DNA of 64,000 nt from Paenibacillus sp. JZ16 (GTDB taxonomy: Bacteria; Bacillota; Bacilli; Paenibacillales; Paenibacillaceae): assembly GCF_015326965.1 (NCBI RefSeq), contig NZ_CP017659.1, positions 806,001 to 870,000 of the forward strand, written 5' to 3'. Below the pieces are notes generated by a model that ran no database searches, was not told the origin of the DNA, and was given only the letters and a program-made list of their open reading frames with translations. Position numbers and translations under genes: made by a program. Every line of letters begins with the position of its first letter. Within the stretch, counting starts at the first letter, position 1. Of the stretch, positions 1 through 7,880 are shown piece by piece.

Positions 1-743
1 CCGGTTTCAAGCAACGTCTTCATACCTGAAAGAACAATCGGCAACCCATTTTCAAGAATCTTTGCAGTGCTCATTGCTTTTTCGAATTCATCATGTACCA
101 CCGTTACAAGAGTCACACCATGGAGCTCGGTATGCGAACCGATCTCCCACGTAATGCGCGACGGGGTGTCCATCTCCGTGCCCGGAAACGAAACAAACCG
201 CCAGCTCATCATAAGTTTTTTTGGAGGATCCATCTCAAGAATGATCCCTTCTGCTTTCTTCTCTTCCCCGTTCCATAGTTCGAATGGAGATTCGATTTCC
301 CAGGTGGTGCGGATGGCGCAGTTGAACCAAAACTTCGACGTTTTGGCCGGGTCCGTGAGAGCTTGCCACACTTGTTCTGGCTTTGCTTTAATCGCTATCT
401 GGTTTATATTCCGGGGTTTCATATCCATATTTGTATCACGCTCCAATTCGTTTTGAAGAGATGTTAATCCGATCACCCATGGTTCGGCGTATTTACTCAC
501 CCATCGCTCATAAATATGACGAATGGGCACCGCATTCAAGTAATGAAGCTTTTCACGACCTACTTTTCTCGTTGTAATGAGTCCGGCTTCCTCCAATATA
601 TTCAGATGCTTCATGACGCCGAACCGGGACATGTCGAGGGGCTCGCAGAGATCACTCAGAGTCCGCCCGTTAGAAGCGTGAAGCAAATCTAAAAGCTTAC
701 GGCGGCTGGGATCCGCAAGCGCTTTGAATATGTCAATCTCCAT
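1..743 (-). CDS. ArsR-family HTH / SRPBCC (AHSA1) fusion regulator, partial
   Basis: Reading leftwards from the ATG at 743, the protein opens with MEIDIFKALADPSRRKLLDLL, which is an ArsR-type winged helix (recognition region around LCEPLDMSRFGVMKHLNILE, residues ~30-50). From about residue 110 it continues into an SRPBCC/AHSA1 ligand-binding domain (IAIKAKPEQVWQALTDPAKT, then FWFNCAIRTTWEIESPFELW). The frame is open to the left edge, so the C-terminus lies outside the window. An AGGAAGG ribosome site precedes the ATG. ArsR-SRPBCC fusions are known one-component repressors whose SRPBCC part probably binds a small hydrophobic ligand. It is divergent from the FMN reductase, and palindromic sites in the shared region are its likely operators (inference). 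Confidence 0.88.
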   Translation of the reverse strand, partial: MEIDIFKALADPSRRKLLDLLHASNGRTLSDLCEPLDMSRFGVMKHLNILEEAGLITTRKVGREKLHYLNAVPIRHIYERWVSKYAEPWVIGLTSLQNELERDTNMDMKPRNINQIAIKAKPEQVWQALTDPAKTSKFWFNCAIRTTWEIESPFELWNGEEKKAEGIILEMDPPKKLMMSWRFVSFPGTEMDTPSRITWEIGSHTELHGVTLVTVVHDEFEKAMSTAKILENGLPIVLSGMKTLLET

Positions 744-791
744 CAAAACACCGCCTTCCTGTCGATTTGAAAAAAATTTCATTTGTACCGC

Positions 792-821
792 TTGACACGT
801 TACCTTATGGTAACGTATTAT
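792..821 (+). promoter_or_regulatory. Promoter of the FMN reductase with an operator filling its spacer
   Basis: A consensus -35 TTGACA (792-797) and a -10 TATTAT (816-821) are separated by 18 bases. The spacer is entirely a perfect inverted repeat, CGTTACC-TTAT-GGTAACG (798-815). A dimeric repressor bound here would occlude RNA polymerase. On the other strand a TATAAT (818-823) could serve the ArsR gene. Confidence 0.75.
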
Positions 822-834
822 AAAAACATAACAG

Positions 835-850
835 GTGACTTAATGGTCAC
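835..850. promoter_or_regulatory. Second operator-like palindrome, GTGAC-N6-GTCAC
   Basis: This 16-base site matches 12 of 16 positions of the GTTACC-N4-GGTAAC site 36 bases upstream and keeps the dyad symmetry. It lies between the reductase -10 and its start codon, and would overlap the -35 region of the leftward ArsR promoter. Confidence 0.55.
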
Positions 851-936
851 ATGATATCACAAACGGATCTGTTTGTCAGCCGGTGACTTGCATATCCATT
901 CTGACAACCATTTGAAAATGAAAGGTGATGTTGAAG

Positions 937-1488
937 ATGAAAGTAACCTTGATTGCAGGCAGTAACCGCACAAACGCAAGCAGTACGAACCTACTTCGGT
1001 ATATTGACAGCCTTTTAAAAGCCCAGAACATATCAGTCCAATTCGTTGATTTATCGGAGCTGCAGCTGCCGCTTTTTTCACCCGACAACTGGGATTTCCA
1101 TCCTAACGTTAAGCATGTATTGGAAGCAATCGCAGAGGCAGACGGTTTGATCCTTGCAACGCCGGAATACCATGGCTCCGTATCAGGAGCGCTTAAAAAC
1201 GCCCTAGACTATATAACCGGAAACCAGGTTGCGGGCAAGGCAGTGCTTTCCGTAAGTTCCGCAGGCGGTCCGCTCGGAGTTAGCTCGCTGTCGCATTTGC
1301 AGACTATTGTACGCAATTTGCACGGAATTAACTGTTCGCAGTGGATTTCGATCGGATATGGATCGAACACGTTTGGTCCCGACGGCGCTCCGATAGATGA
1401 GGGTATGAAAGACCGGGTACGAGATGCGGTGAGCAGTTTCGTGGATCTGACCCGTAAGCTAACACCGATAGCAGCGGCAGCAAACTAA
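937..1488 (+). CDS. NADPH-dependent FMN reductase family oxidoreductase
   Basis: The protein is about 183 residues with a flavodoxin-like fold. It begins MKVTLIAGSNRTNASSTNLL, the phosphate-binding loop for FMN seen in azoreductases, chromate reductases and YieF-type quinone reductases. The typical ATPEYHGSVSGALKNALDY motif follows at ~75-93. It should transfer electrons from NAD(P)H through FMN to small acceptors such as quinones. I chose ATG 937 because AAAGGTG lies 9 bases upstream. The GTG and ATG at 925-930 are inside or next to that ribosome site. It is divergent from the ArsR-SRPBCC regulator and sits behind a palindromic operator, which suggests induction by a reactive or aromatic compound (inference). 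Confidence 0.9.
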   Translation: MKVTLIAGSNRTNASSTNLLRYIDSLLKAQNISVQFVDLSELQLPLFSPDNWDFHPNVKHVLEAIAEADGLILATPEYHGSVSGALKNALDYITGNQVAGKAVLSVSSAGGPLGVSSLSHLQTIVRNLHGINCSQWISIGYGSNTFGPDGAPIDEGMKDRVRDAVSSFVDLTRKLTPIAAAAN

Positions 1489-1631
1489 CAGCACAATCCC
1501 TTTTTTAAGAGATCAGAAAGTATAAACTTCCGTAGTTTAACACCCACCCTTATCTCGCAAGAAAAGCTACAGCTTAACGCGGTGTGTCTTCTTTGAAGTA
1601 CGTCGATAGACGTTTTTCTTATCATCATTAG

Positions 1632-1647
1632 GTTACCAAATGGTAAC
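1632..1647. promoter_or_regulatory. Third copy of the GTTACC-N4-GGTAAC operator
   Basis: GTTACC-AAAT-GGTAAC is a perfect 6+6 dyad with the same arms as the site in the reductase promoter. It directly abuts the ATG at 1648 of the SGNH hydrolase gene. The 1489-1631 stretch before it holds only a weak 5-bp hairpin (1600-1613) followed by a T-rich run. Confidence 0.65.
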
Positions 1648-2835
1648 ATGATACCAAAGGAGATGTTTCTTGAACATAAGTATTCTGACGGCCATTGGAT
1701 GGGATCTTGGTTTGCAAGTCAAACGTACTTTGATGGGAACTTTGCCGAAGAGCGATTCGAGGATCAGACCATCCGAATGATTATACATCCGCATGCCTTC
1801 GGTTCAAAGATCCGCCTGAAGTTTTCAAATCTTTACGGTTCCGAGCCTGCGGTCTTCGGCACAGTAACAGCAGCATTAGCCGCAAAAGATGGGGAAACCG
1901 TTCCCGGTACTAGTCGGCAAGTTGCCTTGAATGGTCAATTCTCCATCGTCATTCCTGCAGGGGAAGAAGTTTATTCGGACCCTGTCGATCTCCAAGTAAA
2001 TGAACATGTTGACGTAGCTGTCAGCGTTTATGTTCCTGAGTCACGAACCTCGACATGGCATTTTTCGCCTCCTAGGTCGACTTATGTCGCCGAGGGGAAT
2101 CATGCCGACGATAGTAGCGCGGATTTTTTTCGAAAGAAAATTCATTCTTATTACTGGTTATCCGGTATGGAGGTTTTAACACAAGGTGAGCCTTTACGTG
2201 TCATTGTCGCACTTGGTGATTCCATTACAGAGGGGAGTACATCTACTCCAGATGCTAACCATCGTTGGCCGGATATTTTCTTTGAACGACTCCGCCTGGA
2301 ACATCCCTCCTATCCGATCTCCGTTCTCAATGCGGGAATCGTTGGCAATCAAATATTGAAAAAGGGGCCAGCGGTTGGTCTGCCAATAGGTGGAGAAAGC
2401 GTGCTTTCTCGCCTGGATCGTGACCTGTTTTCACATTCAGGAGTTACCGATGTGATCTTTCTCGAAGGAATCAATGATATTGGACTCGGAAATGCGACCG
2501 CAAATCAGATTATTGACGGAATGAGGGAATTGGCAGCCCAAGTACATGAGAACGGACTGCGCATTTTTGCTGCTACCCTCCCACCGTTTGGCGGCGCTCC
2601 GTACTACTCCAATGAGAAGGAGCTCATCCGGCAAGAAGTGAACCGCTGGATCCTGACCAACGAAGTATTTGACGGTATTATCGACTTTAACACTGCGCTG
2701 GCTGATCCGGAGCATCCCGAACAGCTGCTTCCCGTCTATGATTTCGGCGATCATCTTCATCCTAGCGATGCCGGATTCAAAGCATTAGCCGATTGTATTC
2801 CATTGTCCCTGTTTATAAAATCTGATTTGGTTTGA
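1648..2835 (+). CDS. SGNH/GDSL-type hydrolase
   Basis: This is a 395-residue putative esterase or lipase with an N-terminal beta-sandwich portion (to about residue 180) followed by the SGNH catalytic domain. The nucleophile block is VALGDSITEG (Ser about 192), the Asn block is GINDIG, and the Asp/His pair lies in DHLHPSDAGF near the C-terminus. There is no signal peptide, so it is probably cytoplasmic. The start is uncertain: ATG 1648 has no visible ribosome site and abuts an operator, while ATG 1663 lies directly after AAAGGAG with no spacing. It probably forms a transcription unit with the two SnoaL-like genes downstream. Its substrate cannot be told from sequence. Confidence 0.85.
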   Translation: MIPKEMFLEHKYSDGHWMGSWFASQTYFDGNFAEERFEDQTIRMIIHPHAFGSKIRLKFSNLYGSEPAVFGTVTAALAAKDGETVPGTSRQVALNGQFSIVIPAGEEVYSDPVDLQVNEHVDVAVSVYVPESRTSTWHFSPPRSTYVAEGNHADDSSADFFRKKIHSYYWLSGMEVLTQGEPLRVIVALGDSITEGSTSTPDANHRWPDIFFERLRLEHPSYPISVLNAGIVGNQILKKGPAVGLPIGGESVLSRLDRDLFSHSGVTDVIFLEGINDIGLGNATANQIIDGMRELAAQVHENGLRIFAATLPPFGGAPYYSNEKELIRQEVNRWILTNEVFDGIIDFNTALADPEHPEQLLPVYDFGDHLHPSDAGFKALADCIPLSLFIKSDLV

Positions 2836-2882
2836 CCCAGTACAACTGGTTTCAATAAACATTAAATAAGGAGATGTTTTAT

Positions 2883-3230
2883 ATGAAAACGATGGAACAA
2901 AAAAATGCAGAAGTGGTAACCGCGTTTATCGAGGACATTGCAAATCAGGGCATGTTGGAAAAGACCGATCAATTCTTTGCCCCGCAAATCGTGGAGGCTT
3001 TTACGGATCGGCGGTTTACCGTGGAAGAAATCCTGGCCCAAGGCGAGAAGGTCATCGCTAGAATTTTCATGACGGCTGTGCATGCTGGCCATTTTGCCGG
3101 AAATGCACCTACGGGAAAAAACGTGAAGGTAACACAGTTCCGCGAATTCCGGGTCATCGACGGAGACATCGCAGATCACCGCGGCTGGTTCGATACGGCT
3201 ACGCTTTTGCCTCAAATCCAGACTCAATAA
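2883..3230 (+). CDS. SnoaL-like / ester cyclase family protein, copy 1 (shortened)
   Basis: This is a 115-residue small alpha+beta-barrel protein starting MKTMEQKNAEVVTAFIED. The ATG at 2883 is preceded by AAGGAG nine bases upstream; the ATG at 2874 is too close to that site. It is a close paralogue of the next gene: both share MKTMEQKN, FTVEEI/YTVEEI, APTGK/APTGN and the IADHRGW/IAEHRGW ending. Relative to copy 2 it lacks 18 residues (after DQFFAPQI). This removes a helix that normally helps close the SnoaL pocket. The family includes polyketide cyclases and many proteins of unknown substrate. The deletion may have destroyed or changed its function (inference). Confidence 0.8.
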   Translation: MKTMEQKNAEVVTAFIEDIANQGMLEKTDQFFAPQIVEAFTDRRFTVEEILAQGEKVIARIFMTAVHAGHFAGNAPTGKNVKVTQFREFRVIDGDIADHRGWFDTATLLPQIQTQ

Positions 3231-3300
3231 CCGCTGTTAAAGCACGACATTTCGCCGTTAACTAATTCCTAATAACCCATTCATAAGGAGATGTTTGAGA

Positions 3301-3702
3301 ATGAAAACGATGGAACAAAAAAATGTGGAAACAGTAAACCAATTTATCGAGGCATTTTGGAATCAGAGTGAATTGGACTCCGTAGATCGATTTCTGTCCA
3401 ACGATTATCAAGAGTTTTCTTACCAATCCAAGGAAGGTCTGAAAAAATTCGCTGCAACGATCTTGGAGGCATTTCCTGATAAACAATACACGGTGGAAGA
3501 GATCATCGGTCAAGGGGATAAGGTGCTCGTGAGAATGACTGTGAAAGGCACACATGAAGGCATGTTCTTTGGAACCGCGCCCACGGGCAATACGATTGAT
3601 GTCACGCTGTACCGTCAATATCGTGTGGAGGACGGCAAGATCGCCGAGCATCGAGGCTGGATCGACATGGTGACCATGTGGAGCCAAATTCGAGGCAGTT
3701 AA
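3301..3702 (+). CDS. SnoaL-like / ester cyclase family protein, copy 2 (full length)
   Basis: This 134-residue protein begins MKTMEQKNVETVNQFIEAFW and is a typical SnoaL-like NTF2-fold protein with the conserved HEGMFFGTAPTGNTIDVT and EHRGWIDM blocks. The ribosome site AAGGAG sits ten bases before ATG 3301, inside a leader (ATAAGGAGATGTTT) that is almost the same as the one in front of copy 1. This shows the pair arose by tandem duplication that included the leader. It is the last gene of the module and is followed by a strong hairpin. The substrate is unknown. Confidence 0.85.
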   Translation: MKTMEQKNVETVNQFIEAFWNQSELDSVDRFLSNDYQEFSYQSKEGLKKFAATILEAFPDKQYTVEEIIGQGDKVLVRMTVKGTHEGMFFGTAPTGNTIDVTLYRQYRVEDGKIAEHRGWIDMVTMWSQIRGS

Positions 3703-3721
3703 CTTCCCATAAATACACTTC

Positions 3722-3758
3722 ACGTACTACCGATCCAACACTTGGGTCGGTAGTACGT
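3722..3758 (+). terminator. Strong stem-loop after the SnoaL-like genes
   Basis: ACGTACTACCGA (3722-3733) pairs with TCGGTAGTACGT (3747-3758), and CCAA/TTGG continues the stem inwards to a three-base loop. The 3' T-run is short (TTTGT), so it is a likely but not textbook terminator. Confidence 0.75.
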
Positions 3759-3813
3759 TTGTAAGGAACTTATCGAATCGGCAATAGGTCCATGTTGCAA
3801 AAGCAGATTTCTT

Positions 3814-3933
3814 CGGCCGGGCGGTGTCTTTCACAACAGCCAGAAACCTTCTGACGGCGACATCATGTGGGTTAAATTTGTATACAGTGAAATTGTTGCG
3901 TCGGAGAAAATCGTTTACACCAGTTTCAATTGA
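3814..3933 (+). pseudogene. Relic of an SRPBCC/AHSA1 protein
   Basis: The forward frame encodes RPGGVFHNSQKPSDGD followed directly by MWVKFVYSEIVASEKIVY and then a stop at 3931. RPGG-(V/L)FH and (W/G)xKFVYxEIVxPERIVYxxSF are the signature middle of AHSA1-type SRPBCC proteins, normally 140-160 residues long. Here only about 40 residues survive. There is no start or ribosome site, and the preceding AKADF reads in a different frame, so it is a decayed fragment. The rest of the 3760-4090 stretch holds two hairpins and nothing else recognised. Confidence 0.7.
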
Positions 3934-3947
3934 ATATAGCCGACACT

Positions 3948-3976
3948 AAAAAACACCAACCACAGGTGATTTTTTG
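3948..3976. terminator. Small hairpin with flanking A and T runs
   Basis: CACC (3954-3957) pairs with GGTG (3965-3968). It is flanked by an A-run on the left and ATTTTTT on the right, so it could end transcription in either direction between the convergent genes. Confidence 0.4.
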
Positions 3977-4054
3977 TTTATAACTATCCTGCCCGTTAGT
4001 TTAATGATAGGACGTCTACCGCGGCGAAGAAATCATATCGAGAATGTTACAATG

Positions 4055-4074
4055 TTTTTGTCACCCGACAAAAA
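4055..4074 (-). terminator. Hairpin just beyond the end of the isomerase gene
   Basis: TTTTTGTC-ACCC-GACAAAAA is a perfect 8-bp inverted repeat just past the stop of the leftward isomerase gene. The stem is AT-rich, so strength is doubtful. Confidence 0.4.
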
Positions 4075-4089
4075 TTAAAGTAGTAGAAA

Positions 4090-4977
4090 TCATACCGGAT
4101 TCGGTATGTAATCTCCACCTCGACATCGCTTCAAATAATGAAGCGCATGAACCTGTCCCGTCATCTCAAGCTCCCCGTTATATACGGGATCATGCCAGCC
4201 TTCAATATCGATCGTTCCCTCATAGTTGCCCTGCCGCAAAATCGTGATGATGTCGGTCCAGTCGATGTCGCCGAATCCGGGCGTACGGTGCCATACATAA
4301 GGCTTCGGCCCGTGAATGCCATATTCCCTCACGATGTCCCAAGCAATCGTCGCATCCTTGCCATGGACGTGGAATACTTTATCCACCCATTTTCGCAGCT
4401 GCGGAATCGGATCGATCAAAGAGACCATCTGGTGGCAAGGCTCCCACTGCAGACCGATATGGTCCGACGGGATGGCGTTGAACATCATCTCCCATGCCGT
4501 CGGATTATGGGCAATGTTCCAATCCCCCGTCTCCCATGTCCCGCCCATATCGCAGTTCTCGAACGCAATGCGGACGCCTTGATCTGCCGCTCTTTTGGAC
4601 AGCTCGCCGAACACCTTCGCATATTGCGGAATCGAGGCGTCGATGGATTCGCCCGTCAATCGTCCGGTAAAACCGGAAATGATATCGGTGCCGAACAGAT
4701 GGGCATGATCGATCAGACGCTCCCAGCTCGCCAAAGTATCAGCATTACCGCCTTCTCCGGTCAGCGGATTGCCGAAGATCCCAAGCGTTGACACGATAAA
4801 ACCGTGTTCAGCTTGCAGCTCACGAACTCGCTTGGCCGTCTCCACAAGATCGGTAGCACCGGTCGTCTGCCAGAAGGTAAGGCTGAACGATTCAAAGCCG
4901 TGAGGCGCAATCTGAGGAATTACGCGTGCAGCATCTCCGCCGCCAACCAGCGTTCCGATGCGCAATAAATTCGCCAT
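4090..4977 (-). CDS. Sugar phosphate isomerase/epimerase-like TIM-barrel protein
   Basis: This 295-residue protein of the xylose-isomerase-like TIM-barrel family (AP endonuclease family 2 fold) has metal-binding residues expected in FENCDMGG, HVHGKD and DIEGWHDP. Such proteins isomerise or epimerise sugars or inositol-type compounds. The start MANLLRIGTLVGGGDA at 4977 has GGGAGTGG upstream; the 14 extra in-frame residues before it look non-coding. It lies downstream of a solute-binding protein and permease pair on the same strand, about 245 bases from them, so it likely processes the imported sugar. I see nothing recognisable in that gap. Confidence 0.82.
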   Translation of the reverse strand: MANLLRIGTLVGGGDAARVIPQIAPHGFESFSLTFWQTTGATDLVETAKRVRELQAEHGFIVSTLGIFGNPLTGEGGNADTLASWERLIDHAHLFGTDIISGFTGRLTGESIDASIPQYAKVFGELSKRAADQGVRIAFENCDMGGTWETGDWNIAHNPTAWEMMFNAIPSDHIGLQWEPCHQMVSLIDPIPQLRKWVDKVFHVHGKDATIAWDIVREYGIHGPKPYVWHRTPGFGDIDWTDIITILRQGNYEGTIDIEGWHDPVYNGELEMTGQVHALHYLKRCRGGDYIPNPV

Positions 4978-5223
4978 GTAATTTACCACTCCCAATTTAA
5001 TGTTAGTATGCGTATGCAAGTTCAGTATAACTAGATTTCCCTCCTTTTTCTCGTCCTATCTTGTGCTTCACTAGTTCAATATTGCGGGAGTTTCTAGACT
5101 TGACTCCTCCAGCACCACCAAAGCCTTGATCTTCTTCGATTCCGGCAGTAGCCAGCTGTGTTCACTCCGCTTCCTGCGCGCTGGACCCCTGCCCCCAAGA
5201 ATCCGAGCTTACCGCGCCGCAGC

Positions 5224-6882
5224 CTACTTCGATATCGTCGATGAATCGTAGGCAGCCTGCATGATTTCTAGATAACGCTGTATGTTCAAACCCTCCAGTC
5301 CTTTCACGTAATCCTCCCAATCTTTATCCAGACTCTTGGCGCCGGTAATGAACAGCAGAGCGTTCTGGTCGACATAGTCTTTGATGTTGGTCTGCATCAT
5401 GCTGGCTTCATCGGCGACCAACGGGTCGACCCATAGCGCCCAGTGAGGGAATATTTCTTTCGGCTCATTGCCTTCCATCAGTAACGTTGCCTCGTACAGG
5501 CGGCGTTCGTAACCATCGTTCGCGTAAATATCCGTGCCCTGAACCTCGGCATCGCGGTATGCCCGGTGATGGTTATATTGGGTGAGTGCTCCCCAGCTGT
5601 CATTGCGGGGCTGCTCCCCGGATTCGAGCGGGATCGATTTATAGAGAGGCTCCACTTTATCGTTGAGTGCAATTTCCCCATCCTGCGGCTTGCGCCAGCT
5701 CTTGCCCTCTTCACCGAGATAAGAGAGCATTGCCCCTTCTTGCGTATAGAAATAATCCAGCATTTTAATGGCGGCGATCTGCGTCTCTTTGCTCGCTTTA
5801 TTCGTCAGAACGAAGGATGCGCCCGGATCGATCGGATAGTTGAACGTTGCATAATTGGCGTGCGGTCCTTGCAGAGGCGCAAGCGGGTTGTAGTCCTTGC
5901 TGTAGGGTGCATCTTCTCCTGTGGTTAAGAATAGCGCGGGATGCATGCCTGCTCCGGCACCCAAAAGCTGTGCGTCGGCGTTATCCCCGATTTTTTTGTA
6001 CGCACCCGCATTTTGCGTAAACGCCCCCGGGTCAATGAGTCCGCCGTCATACAGCGATTTGATGTAGGCCAGCGCTTCCCGCCATTCCGGTTTGTTCGCC
6101 GCGGTGTCGATCTTGCTCTCCTTCATGATGAGATACGTTCTGTCGTCGTTGTAAATAAAGCCGTTCATGAGATACGGAATCACGTGAACGCCGAAATTTT
6201 CGACGGATCCGCTGAGCGGCACTTCGTCCGCCTTGCCGTTTCCGTTCGGATCCTGCGTCTTGAAGGCTTCAAGGACCGCTTTGAATTCTTCCGGCGTCGT
6301 CGGTTTGGCAAGTCCGAGCTGATCAAGCCACTTTGTATTGATCCATATTTTATTCGGGTATGAGCAGTGGAAGCATTCGTTTAAGCCGGTCAATCCGTAA
6401 ATCTTGCCGTCAGGAGCCGTGTTCATGGCTTTATAATATTCGTTGTTCTCCAGTACCTCCTTAATGTGGGGAGCATGCTCTTCGATCAGGTCGTTAAGCG
6501 GAACGATCACCCCCTGCTGCCCGAACTTCAGCAAGTCCGTCTGCGAGAAACGGTCCACCCAAGGAATAAGCATATACAAATCCGGATAGTCGCCGGACGC
6601 AAGCGAAATTTGACGTTTTTCGGCCGCACCATCGAACGGAACGGTTGTCCAGTTGAACTTGATGCCGAATTGCTCTTCCATTTTTTTCGTAAACTTATTG
6701 GTTTTCAAATCCACATCCGAGCTTTGATGGGCAAATACGTTGATCGTAACCTTCTCACCGGAATCCTGTAAGCCGCCTTCTGTCCCTTCGCTTCCTTCGT
6801 TGTCGTTTCCGCCGGAGCATCCGGCAAGCACCAAACCAAGCATCAGTATGAGTACAAGCAGACGGGTTCCTGTTTTTCTCAA
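5224..6882 (-). CDS. Extracellular solute-binding lipoprotein, LplA/YtcQ type
   Basis: The protein has 552 residues. A lipoprotein signal, MRKTGTRLLVLILMLGLVLAGC, is followed by an acidic Gly/Ser/Glu linker, and then a large periplasmic-binding fold (NVFAHQSSDVDLKTNKFTKK onwards). EF-hand-like DPNGNGKADEVPL at ~210 is typical of this CUT1 subfamily. It would be tethered outside the membrane and deliver oligosaccharides to the permease pair encoded just upstream on the same strand. Spacing to the upstream permease is 53 bases, so the three genes form an operon. The ligand is unknown; oligo-galacturonide and complex xylo-oligosaccharide binders belong to this family. Confidence 0.92.
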   Translation of the reverse strand: MRKTGTRLLVLILMLGLVLAGCSGGNDNEGSEGTEGGLQDSGEKVTINVFAHQSSDVDLKTNKFTKKMEEQFGIKFNWTTVPFDGAAEKRQISLASGDYPDLYMLIPWVDRFSQTDLLKFGQQGVIVPLNDLIEEHAPHIKEVLENNEYYKAMNTAPDGKIYGLTGLNECFHCSYPNKIWINTKWLDQLGLAKPTTPEEFKAVLEAFKTQDPNGNGKADEVPLSGSVENFGVHVIPYLMNGFIYNDDRTYLIMKESKIDTAANKPEWREALAYIKSLYDGGLIDPGAFTQNAGAYKKIGDNADAQLLGAGAGMHPALFLTTGEDAPYSKDYNPLAPLQGPHANYATFNYPIDPGASFVLTNKASKETQIAAIKMLDYFYTQEGAMLSYLGEEGKSWRKPQDGEIALNDKVEPLYKSIPLESGEQPRNDSWGALTQYNHHRAYRDAEVQGTDIYANDGYERRLYEATLLMEGNEPKEIFPHWALWVDPLVADEASMMQTNIKDYVDQNALLFITGAKSLDKDWEDYVKGLEGLNIQRYLEIMQAAYDSSTISK

Positions 6883-6935
6883 ATCAATCTCCTCCTCACG
6901 AATTGGTCAAGCAACACAATGAGAGCAGCCCGGGA

Positions 6936-7865
6936 TCAGCCCTTCACGGAGCCAATCAGCATGCCCTGCACAAAATAACGCTGTACGAACGGATAGATCA
7001 CCAGCACCGGGAGGCTTGCCACCACAATGAGCGAGTATTTCATCAGCTCGGCCATTTGCTGCTGCTTCACCATCTCCCCGGCGTCCATGTTGCCCGTTCC
7101 GCTGCCCAAGATGAGAATGCTGCGGAGAATGAGCTGAAGCGGATAGAGCGATTGCGATTTCAAGTAAATCAGGGCATCGAAATAAGCGTTCCACTGCCCC
7201 ACCGCGTACATAAGCGAGAGCACGGCGATGATCGGTTTGGCAAGCGGAAGAACGACGCTGAAAATGTATCGGATGTCGCTGCACCCGTCGATATCCGCCG
7301 CTTCGGAGAGCTCATCCGGGATCGAGGTCTGAAAGAAGGTTCTGGCGATAATGACCTGCCACACCCACACGGCATTCGGAATGAGCAGCGCCCAGCGCGT
7401 ATCGATCATGCCCATCGATTTGACGACCAGATAGGTCGGGATCAATCCGCCGGAGAACATCATGGTGAAAGTAATGAATACCATAAGCGGCGTGCGGCCG
7501 AAAAACGACTTCTTCGACAGGGGGTATGCAACCATAATCGTCAGGGATACGCTGATGAACGTGCCTGCAACGGTATAAAACAGCGAATTGGCATAACCCG
7601 TCAGCACCTGGCCGTTTCGGAACACCGCCTCGTACCCTGCAAAGGATACGTCGACCGGCCACAGCCATACCTTGCCTGCAGAGACGGCGCTCGGACTGCT
7701 CAGTGATGAGCTTACGATGTAAATAAGCGGATACAGGACGGCAATTAGAACCAAGGTCAGCAAGATATAGGTCACGGTCAGAAAGATGCGGTCTCCCAGC
7801 GACTCCTTGATCCTCACGCTCCGGCGGCTTCCGGAACTGGACCGCAATGCGTTCATGTCACTCAC
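6936..7865 (-). CDS. Carbohydrate ABC transporter permease, LplC/YtcP type
   Basis: This 309-residue inner-membrane protein has six predicted membrane segments, starting at about residue 35 (IFLTVTYILLTLVLIAVLYP). The cytoplasmic EAA loop that docks the ATPase reads IPDELSEAADIDGCSDIRYI at ~190. The C-terminus PFVQRYFVQGMLIGSVKG is typical of the subfamily. It pairs with the permease encoded 15 bases upstream and serves the solute-binding lipoprotein downstream. No ATPase is encoded nearby. Confidence 0.93.
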   Translation of the reverse strand: MSDMNALRSSSGSRRSVRIKESLGDRIFLTVTYILLTLVLIAVLYPLIYIVSSSLSSPSAVSAGKVWLWPVDVSFAGYEAVFRNGQVLTGYANSLFYTVAGTFISVSLTIMVAYPLSKKSFFGRTPLMVFITFTMMFSGGLIPTYLVVKSMGMIDTRWALLIPNAVWVWQVIIARTFFQTSIPDELSEAADIDGCSDIRYIFSVVLPLAKPIIAVLSLMYAVGQWNAYFDALIYLKSQSLYPLQLILRSILILGSGTGNMDAGEMVKQQQMAELMKYSLIVVASLPVLVIYPFVQRYFVQGMLIGSVKG

Positions 7866-7880
7866 TCCCTTTTTTCATAT

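Noticed and set aside
3988..4050. tRNA-like stretch (CCCGTTAGTTTAATGATAGGA resembles a D-arm region).
   Set aside because: No matching acceptor stem, anticodon stem or T-arm could be folded; at most a degenerate tRNA fragment.
5080..5220. Open minus-strand frame of about 45 codons after the SBP stop.
   Set aside because: No start codon with a ribosome site and no recognisable family; too short to claim a relic.
6903..7706. Long plus-strand frame of 267 codons opposite the permease gene.
   Set aside because: It is an antisense shadow of the permease gene, with low-complexity Arg/His/Glu composition.
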